Positions 1 to 5,489 of a stretch of 8,176 nt of DNA are shown here, piece after piece. Below the pieces are notes generated by a model. The model was given only the letters and a program-made list of their open reading frames with translations. It ran no database searches and was not told the origin of the DNA. The stretch's first letter is position 1, and every line of letters begins with the position of its first letter. This DNA is from an uncultured Verrucomicrobiales bacterium (GTDB lineage: Bacteria > Verrucomicrobiota > Verrucomicrobiae > Limisphaerales > CANJSG01). The DNA is taken from NCBI GenBank assembly GCA_946480965.1, contig CAMLMI010000205.1:1-8176 (forward strand). The letters run 5' to 3'. The position numbers were made by a program, and so were the translations under genes.

Positions 1-542
1 CCCTGCGGACCAGTCGGGCCGGTCAATCCAATCGGCCCCTGCGGTCCCGGAGTGCCGTTGAGCGCCTGCACCGCGTAGGGCACCGCCGTCAGCGGTTGGC
101 GGGGATTCAGGGTGGTGAAGGCGCCGCCGCCATTGGTCCGGGCCCCGATCTCCAGCCAACGGCCCGCGCCGTTGGTGAAGACGTTGGAGCCGAAGTCCAG
201 CGTCACCGTGAACAGGCCGTTGCTCACCTCTGCCGCCGCATTCGTGATCGCCGCGCCCTGGCTCGCTCCGCCGCTGGCAGCGTCGAACAACACGAACCGC
301 AGATCGTAGCGGCCCTGTGCCGGGACCCCGGCGGCGTCCAACCGACCCTGGTAGGTGAAGGCCGTGGTCTGGGCTCCGACGGCCGAGGCCAGGAACAGGA
401 AACCGGTTGCCATAGCGGCCGTCAGTCCGTGGGGCCAACGGCGAAAGCCGCCTTCCGTCCGGCGGATCCGGGTCGAGACGGGCACGGGACGGCAGCCGTG
501 GCCGGTTGAGGCGGGTGGAGCGGACTTTTGAGGGGTGTTCAT
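1..542 (-). CDS. Secreted collagen-like surface protein, N-terminal part (runs off left edge)
   Basis: I translated this frame by hand from an ATG at 540-542. It stays open for 180 codons to the window edge, so the stop is outside. Residues 1-40 are an unusually long, basic N-region. Residues about 41-57 are hydrophobic (TAAMATGFLFLASAVGA), followed by a likely signal peptidase I site after VGA, so the product should be exported. Residues about 61-160 form a compact domain beginning AFTYQGRLD and ending near TAVPYAVQAL. This type of domain is common at the start of collagen-like and tail-fibre-like proteins of Verrucomicrobiota. From residue about 163 a collagen Gly-X-Y run starts (GTPGPQGPIGLTGPTGPQ) and continues off the edge. 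The C-terminal half is unseen; by analogy with the paralogue at 5490-8176 it may carry YadA-like heads and an S74 chaperone, but that is inference. Function: probable cell-surface fibre or adhesin. The export and collagen calls are firm; the role is not. Confidence 0.85.
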   Translation of the reverse strand, partial: MNTPQKSAPPASTGHGCRPVPVSTRIRRTEGGFRRWPHGLTAAMATGFLFLASAVGAQTTAFTYQGRLDAAGVPAQGRYDLRFVLFDAASGGASQGAAITNAAAEVSNGLFTVTLDFGSNVFTNGAGRWLEIGARTNGGGAFTTLNPRQPLTAVPYAVQALNGTPGPQGPIGLTGPTGPQ

Positions 543-560
543 GGTCGGAGCGATGGCTTC

Positions 561-571
561 TCAACCTCCTT
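561..571 (-). promoter_or_regulatory. Strong but distant Shine-Dalgarno sequence
   Basis: Read on the minus strand this is AAGGAGGTTGA, nearly the full complement of the 16S 3' end. It lies 22 bases upstream of the ATG at 542, well beyond the usual 5-10. An in-frame stop (TGA, 561-563) limits how far upstream the reading frame could start. The only in-frame codon near ideal spacing is ATC at 552-554, a rare start. The ATG remains the best call. Confidence 0.5.
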
Positions 572-607
572 CTATGAACTTTCCGGGCGGGCGTTAGCGC
601 CGGGATG

Positions 608-636
608 AAAATAAATGTGGTTCCTCGCAGTTTCAG
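608..636 (-). promoter_or_regulatory. Candidate sigma-70-like promoter for the downstream collagen-like gene
   Basis: On the minus strand CTGAAA (631-636) matches the -35 consensus TTGACA at four of six positions. TATTTT (608-613) matches TATAAT at four of six. They are separated by exactly 17 bases, in the most AT-rich stretch of the gap and about 65 bases upstream of the ATG. A GGAAC pentamer (620-624), which resembles the -35 motif of many ECF promoters, sits inside the spacer, so an ECF-type promoter is an alternative. Both readings rest on short motifs only. Confidence 0.35.
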
Positions 637-666
637 GGGATGCCTGGAGGACGAATGGCGAATTCC

Positions 667-794
667 CCGGAGCGCGGAGCATCGCTCCGCCGGGACGTCG
701 TCCGTCGAGAGCGGAAAAGAAGTCCCGGAGCCCAGATTCTTCGATGCGGAGGGCGTCCGTCCGGCGATCGGCGGAGCGATGCTCCGCGCTCCGG
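667..794. repeat. REPIN-like element: two inverted REP-type hairpins
   Basis: Positions 667-692 and 769-794 are perfect reverse complements over 26 bp, separated by 76 bases. Each arm is also a hairpin by itself: GCGGAGC, a three-base loop (ATC or GAT), then GCTCCGC, at 674-690 and 771-787. Two small palindromes in inverted orientation within about 130 bp is the architecture of a REPIN, the mobile doublet of REP sequences spread by RAYT (Y1-family) transposases. The element lies wholly in the gap between the kinase stop and the promoter of the next gene. No RAYT gene is in the window, and I cannot see other genomic copies. It may instead act only as a large stable RNA hairpin that ends or protects the kinase transcript. 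Confidence 0.6.
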
Positions 795-807
795 TCCTTC
801 CATCTTC

Positions 808-852
808 CGTCGGCCTTTCTCCGGGCGGTGCTCCCGTTTTTCGCCCCCGACG
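808..852 (-). terminator. Weak nested hairpin just after the kinase stop
   Basis: On the minus strand CGTCGG (847-852) can pair with CCGACG (808-813), and inside it GGGCG (842-846) with CGCCC (823-827). The hairpin begins 5 bases past the kinase TGA at 857-859. No T-run follows, so it is not a classical intrinsic terminator. The larger inverted repeat downstream (667-794) may matter more for transcript ends. Confidence 0.2.
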
Positions 853-856
853 CCGC

Positions 857-3800
857 TCACCACCCCGTCCGATGGCCGGGGAACTGCGGCTGCCGCTGGC
901 GGAATGTCTTCCAACGCTCGATCCATTCCTCGCGGGTCAGCGGCACCAGATCGCCGCCGGGATGGAGCCGGGCGCCGGCATTGATCTCGGCCAGCAGGAG
1001 TTCGTCCTCGACCGGCAGGGTGGGAGCCGGAAGCAGCGTTTCGAGGTCGAAGCACTCGATGCTGTCCGGGCCCAGCCCGGCGGCCACGAGCCGCTTGCCG
1101 TCGGGGGTGGCTTTGAGCTGGAGGATCGCTCCGGGCCGTTGGATCGACGGACCGACGGGCATGCCGGTGCGGTGGTCCCAGAACTTGATCCGGCCGTCGT
1201 GTCCGCCCGTGGCGACCCATGGAGTGCCCGGGATGAAGGCGCCGGCCATCACCTGGTCGTCGTGGCGGAGGGCGGGGCAAACCTGCACGCCGCTGCGCCA
1301 GTCCCAGACCTGTCCGACGTTGTTCCCTCCCGTCGTGAGCAGCAATCGGCCGTCGGGGCTGAAGCGGGAAAGCATCGGCCAGGCGCTGAAGGGAATGGAA
1401 GGCGCCACGGTCGCGCCGGTGTGCGTGTCGAGGAACTCGACGCGGCTCGCCATCGTGACGACCGCGCCGACAAGGGTCGATCCGCTGAAGTCGAGGTCGA
1501 AGGTGTTCTGGTCCGGCCGCGAGGTCGGGACCAGTTCCCGGCCGGCTTCCCGGTCCCACAGATGGAGGAACTGGTAGGTGCCATGGGCGATGAAAAGCCG
1601 GCCGTCGGGGCTGAAGCGGCACAGGCCGTTGACGATCGTGGCGCTGGCGTCGTTGAGGAACGCGTCTCGGAACAGCACGGTGGCCTTTCCCGTGGCGACC
1701 TCGATCTCGACCCCTTCGCCCGCCTGGCACACCACGCCGATCCAGCGCCCCGACGGATGGACGGCCAAACCGCGCGGCTCCGAGGGAAGGGCGATGGGCT
1801 CCATCGACCGGCGTCCCGCGCGGAAGTCCCAGAGCTGGACGTTGCCGGAGCCGGTCCGCGAGCCCAGCGGGAAGCGCGGACGATCCGGCGTGGTGCTGAC
1901 GGAGAGGGCCAACCAGCGCGAGTCGGGCCCGAAGACCGTGTCCATCACGAGGCCTCCGGGAACCAGCTCCGGACCGACGGGCGCGCCGTCGGTAACGCCG
2001 AAGACTCGCGTGCGGTTCAACGCGCCATCGCGATGGGCGTTGCCCGATGGCGCCAGCAGGTGTCCGTCGTCGGACAGAGCCACCAAGGATCGTTGGTCGA
2101 AACCCAGTGTGCGGCCCGCCGGGGGAGCGGCCAGTCGCCACAAGCGGACCAGCCCAAATTGGGACGTCGCGATCAAGTCGCCCCGGGGCGACCACGCGAG
2201 CCGGTCGACCGTGTGTTGGTGCACGCCGATCGTGTCCGCCGCCGCGCCGTCGGGCAGGCGCCACCGTTTGGCGGTGCGATCATAGCTGGCGCTGGCGAAC
2301 CAGGCTCCGTCGGGGCTGAAGCCGCCGTCGGTGAAGGTGTTCTTGTGGAACGGAAACGCCGTGGGATGGCCCGTCGCACGATCGATGATCGGGGCGCTTT
2401 GCCGCGCGAGAAAGCGGCCGTCGGGACTGGCTGCCATCGGGAACGCGTTCGGGTGACCCTCATACCTTTCGACGGCCGTTCCGGTGGCGCTGTCCCGCAC
2501 AAAGGTCGTGCCCGCCGTGTCGCCGGACCAGTAGAGGGTGCCGTTGCCTAGGAAACCGTTGGCCGCCGAGATGGCGTTGGGGGTGGGTGCATGGCGAAAG
2601 ACAGAGGGATTCGACAGCGCGCAGATGCCGACCTGGTCCGGCGATTGCGCCAGCAGTTGCGCGCCGTCCGTGCTGAAGCCGAACCGGAGGATCGGGCCGC
2701 CCATCGCCGGCAGCGGGGTTTGTCGTCCCGAAGTCCAATGCCAGAGGAAGGGCGGCTGGGCGCCGACCGCCACCCATTGATTGTCCGGACTGAACGCCAG
2801 CGCCGAAGGCGTCACCGGAAGCCGGGCGCGTTCGGCGCCGGAGGGATAGTCCAGCACGACGAGGTTGGTGCCGTCGCGGGCGGCCAGATGATTCCCGGAA
2901 GAATCCCAGACCACGCCGGCCAGCGGCGAGCGGTTCGGCGGGCTCCACAGCGTGTCCGCGTCCACGTTCCAGATCGCGGACGGCGCGGCGGGATTCGACG
3001 AAACGATCAGGGCGGGATGGGAAGGGTTCCAGACGAGGCGGCTCATCAACCCATGGCCCGCGTCGAGGGCCCGGACGGGAACGTGGGCGAGGTGCCGCCA
3101 GGCCGTCGCCCGCCGATGGTGGCCCTCCCGTCGCACCGGGTCGTGGCCGGCGATGGCGGCGGCGTTTGCGAACCACAGTGCCGCCTGGGCGGGATCGCGG
3201 TTCTCCGCGCTGACGAGGCCGGACCGCGCGTGCATGTCGGCCAAGGTCAGGGTCGTCTCCTCCCGCGCCCGGTTCGCCCGGACGGCCGACCGGACACTGG
3301 CGACCGTGCCGACCGCGAGCGACACGGCGACGAGCACCGCCGCCGAGACGGCCACCCGGTGGCGGCGGACGAACTTTCCCGCCAGATAAAGCAGCGTGGG
3401 CGGCGTGGCGGTGACCGGTTCTCCGGCCAGGTAGCGGCCGAGATCCTCGGCCAGCGCTGCGGCGCTGGCGTAACGCTCGGCCGGCAGCTTGCGGATCGCC
3501 TTCATGACCACGCGGTCGAGGTCGCCGGACAGCGGCGAAGTCGACGTGGCTGGCGGGTTCGCGCGCTCCCGGACCCGCCGCGTCAGCCGCGCGCTGGGCG
3601 TGGGCGGGTATTCCTCGGTGAGGATGCGTTGCAGCTCGGCGAGGCCGGAGTGGGCGAGGCGGTTTTGATCGAACGGCAGCGTGCCGGTGATCAGCTCGTA
3701 GAGCAGCACACCCAGAGCATAGACGTCGGAACGGGTGTCGATGCCCATTTCGCCCGACAGCGCCTGTTCCGGACTCATGTAGGCCGGCGTGCCGAGGACC

Positions 3801-4621
3801 TGGACGCCCCGCGTGAACAGCGTGTCGCCGGAGCCCTGCGTCGCTTTGGCCACGCCGAAATCGATCACCTTCACGCCCGCCTCCGAGACGAGGATGTTCG
3901 AAGGCTTTAGGTCCCGATGAATGACGCCCTTTTGATGCGCGTGTTCGACGCCGGCACAGGCGGTCTGGAACAGCGCGAGACGCTCCGGCAGTCCGAGCTT
4001 CCGCCGGTCGCAGTAGGCCGTGATGGGTTCGCCCTCGACGAGTTCCATCACGAAATACGGCCGCCCGGAAGCGGTCGCGCCCGCCTCGAACACCTGGGCG
4101 ATGTTCGGATGGTTCATGCGGGCCAGCAGCTCCTGCTCGCGCCGGAACCGCGACACGACCTCCCGCGTGTCCATGCCCAGCTTGACGATCTTCAGCGCGA
4201 CGGTGCGCCGGACCGGAGCCGTCTGTTCAGCCTGCCAGACGGTGCCCATGCCGCCTTCGCCCAGGCGCCGCACCAGGCGGAACCGGTCGATCACGTGGCC
4301 GGGCGCTTCCTCGGCGGAGACGGTCCAGCCGTCGGTCAACGAAGGAACTTTGCTCCCGGCCTCGTCGCACTCGGCTTCGGCATGGCCGGCGATCAACAGG
4401 CGGACCGCGCGGAGCAGATCCGGATCGTCGCGGGTGGCATCGGCGATGAAGGTCTCCCGGTCCGCCGCCGCCAGTTCCAGCGCCTGGAGAAAAATCCGTT
4501 CCTCGGCCGGGCCCGGCGTGGCGGCGAGGCCGGCATCCAGGAGGCACCGTGGGCAGGACGAGTCTGCCCCGAGAAGGACGCCGCCGCAGCGGGGGCACCG
4601 TGGATGGGCCGGAGGGTTCAA
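857..4621 (-). CDS. Transmembrane Ser/Thr protein kinase with zinc ribbon and WD40-like propellers
   Basis: 1254-residue membrane kinase, predicted to phosphorylate Ser/Thr residues of proteins. An N-terminal zinc ribbon has two CPRC motifs (residues 9-12 and 23-26). Residues about 41-84 resemble the helical segment usual before the kinase in this family. The kinase domain (about 113-400) looks catalytically complete: glycine loop GEGGMG (121-126), VALK with Lys144, HRDLKPSN (235-242), DFG (254-256), GTPAYMSPE (277-285) and DVYALG (299-304). One transmembrane segment follows (423-443), preceded by basic KFVRRHR. Residues about 520-1205 hold about sixteen WD40-like units with recurring FSPDGRL and LWD motifs, enough for two beta-propellers, probably outside the membrane if the N-terminus is cytoplasmic. 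The start is TTG: after the in-frame sigma-factor stop it is the only ATG, GTG or TTG codon ahead of the zinc ribbon. No Shine-Dalgarno is visible, so translation may be coupled to the sigma gene. Its substrate is unknown; the adjacent sigma factor is the obvious candidate. Confidence 0.93.
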   Translation of the reverse strand: MNPPAHPRCPRCGGVLLGADSSCPRCLLDAGLAATPGPAEERIFLQALELAAADRETFIADATRDDPDLLRAVRLLIAGHAEAECDEAGSKVPSLTDGWTVSAEEAPGHVIDRFRLVRRLGEGGMGTVWQAEQTAPVRRTVALKIVKLGMDTREVVSRFRREQELLARMNHPNIAQVFEAGATASGRPYFVMELVEGEPITAYCDRRKLGLPERLALFQTACAGVEHAHQKGVIHRDLKPSNILVSEAGVKVIDFGVAKATQGSGDTLFTRGVQVLGTPAYMSPEQALSGEMGIDTRSDVYALGVLLYELITGTLPFDQNRLAHSGLAELQRILTEEYPPTPSARLTRRVRERANPPATSTSPLSGDLDRVVMKAIRKLPAERYASAAALAEDLGRYLAGEPVTATPPTLLYLAGKFVRRHRVAVSAAVLVAVSLAVGTVASVRSAVRANRAREETTLTLADMHARSGLVSAENRDPAQAALWFANAAAIAGHDPVRREGHHRRATAWRHLAHVPVRALDAGHGLMSRLVWNPSHPALIVSSNPAAPSAIWNVDADTLWSPPNRSPLAGVVWDSSGNHLAARDGTNLVVLDYPSGAERARLPVTPSALAFSPDNQWVAVGAQPPFLWHWTSGRQTPLPAMGGPILRFGFSTDGAQLLAQSPDQVGICALSNPSVFRHAPTPNAISAANGFLGNGTLYWSGDTAGTTFVRDSATGTAVERYEGHPNAFPMAASPDGRFLARQSAPIIDRATGHPTAFPFHKNTFTDGGFSPDGAWFASASYDRTAKRWRLPDGAAADTIGVHQHTVDRLAWSPRGDLIATSQFGLVRLWRLAAPPAGRTLGFDQRSLVALSDDGHLLAPSGNAHRDGALNRTRVFGVTDGAPVGPELVPGGLVMDTVFGPDSRWLALSVSTTPDRPRFPLGSRTGSGNVQLWDFRAGRRSMEPIALPSEPRGLAVHPSGRWIGVVCQAGEGVEIEVATGKATVLFRDAFLNDASATIVNGLCRFSPDGRLFIAHGTYQFLHLWDREAGRELVPTSRPDQNTFDLDFSGSTLVGAVVTMASRVEFLDTHTGATVAPSIPFSAWPMLSRFSPDGRLLLTTGGNNVGQVWDWRSGVQVCPALRHDDQVMAGAFIPGTPWVATGGHDGRIKFWDHRTGMPVGPSIQRPGAILQLKATPDGKRLVAAGLGPDSIECFDLETLLPAPTLPVEDELLLAEINAGARLHPGGDLVPLTREEWIERWKTFRQRQPQFPGHRTGW

Positions 4622-4636
4622 GAACGCGGGGTTGGC

Positions 4637-5404
4637 TCAGTGATGGAAAAGCGAGCGGAGATGGGCCAGCTCGTCGTCGATCTCGTCCGGCTCGGCCACG
4701 GTGTCCGCGACCAGCTCGCGGAGCACGGCCCTGTAGCGTTGGCGCAGCTTGAACGCGGCGAACCGGACCGCCGCCTCGGAGCGGCCCAGTTCATCCGCGA
4801 TCGCTTGCAGCGGCATATCGGCGGAGCCCTCGACGATCATGTCGCGCAACGCTTCGAAGAGCGCGGCGTTCCCGGCCGTAGAGTAGTCGGATTCGAGCCG
4901 GGCCAGGGTTTGACGGAGGAGCTGCCTCGCCCAAGCGCGTTCATATTCCAGCTCGGGCGTCGTGTTTTCCAGCGGCTCCAGTTCGAGACGCGCATCGGCC
5001 CCGGGGGAGTCGATTCGCAGCGCGGCTTGTCCGCCGCCGCGCTTCTGGGCTCCTTGGCGCCGCTCCTCCTCCGCGATGAAGTTGCGGAACGATCTGAGCA
5101 GGAAACTGCGCAACCTTCCCCGCTCCCGCCGGGCCTGGAGCAGCAGATCGCGGGCGAGGAGCCGGGTGAAGAAAGCCTGGGTCAGGTCTTCGGCGTCGGC
5201 GACGTCCTGGTTCATCCGGCGGGCGAAACAGAAGAGCGGGTTCCAATAGGCTTGGCAGAACGCCGCCAAGGCGCCGGGCGTGTCGTCCTGCGCCTCCAGC
5301 ACCACGGTCCAACGGGTGTTGGGAAACGCCCCGTCGCCGACGCGGGCTCCACCATCTGCACCTGGGCTTTCGCGCTGCATGGCTCGTTGCGGACGCTGGC
5401 GCAT
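4637..5404 (-). CDS. ECF-type RNA polymerase sigma factor, kinase-associated class
   Basis: 255 residues from the ATG chosen here. Sigma region 2 spans about 45-115, with the core-binding motif DAEDLTQAFFTRLL at 70-83. A long linker includes PELEYERAWARQLL (150-163). Region 4, with a helix-turn-helix (MPLQAIADELGRSEAAVRFA), covers about 175-230. The tail ADTVAEPDEIDDEL (233-246) is typical of the ECF class found beside Ser/Thr kinases in Verrucomicrobiota, Planctomycetota and Acidobacteriota. It should redirect RNA polymerase to a small regulon in the cytoplasm. No anti-sigma gene is adjacent; the kinase begins 15 bases after the stop. The start is uncertain: TTG at 5434 adds 10 residues and ATG at 5380 removes 8. 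I chose 5404 because GGTGG lies just upstream, but that is a weak ribosome site. The 85 bases between this ATG and the previous gene's stop show no convincing promoter or terminator, so co-transcription with the fibre gene is possible. Confidence 0.92.
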   Translation of the reverse strand: MRQRPQRAMQRESPGADGGARVGDGAFPNTRWTVVLEAQDDTPGALAAFCQAYWNPLFCFARRMNQDVADAEDLTQAFFTRLLARDLLLQARRERGRLRSFLLRSFRNFIAEEERRQGAQKRGGGQAALRIDSPGADARLELEPLENTTPELEYERAWARQLLRQTLARLESDYSTAGNAALFEALRDMIVEGSADMPLQAIADELGRSEAAVRFAAFKLRQRYRAVLRELVADTVAEPDEIDDELAHLRSLFHH

Positions 5405-5489
5405 TCCACCGCCCGAACGAAAGCGTATTCCCAAGGCCGGTAGCTCTGCCGATGAACGAAGGAATGCCGCCGCACCGGTCGGTCCACCA

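Noticed and set aside
546..555. A ten-base match (CATCGCTCCG on the minus strand) between the leader of the left gene and the REPIN-like arm.
   Set aside because: It could be a decayed REP copy, but it lacks the paired half of the hairpin, and a match this short is plausible by chance in GC-rich DNA.
633..2264. A 543-codon minus-strand frame overlapping the end of the kinase and the gap.
   Set aside because: It is an alternative frame of the kinase gene, very rich in Arg, Pro and Gly, and it runs across the REPIN-like element. The kinase frame has clear propeller motifs here.
605..5443. Three long plus-strand open frames (605-2551, 2591-3910, 3917-5443) opposite the kinase and sigma genes.
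   Set aside because: Their translations are low-complexity Arg/Gly/Ala/Asp-rich text without recognisable domains. They mirror the GC-rich codon pattern of the clear minus-strand genes.
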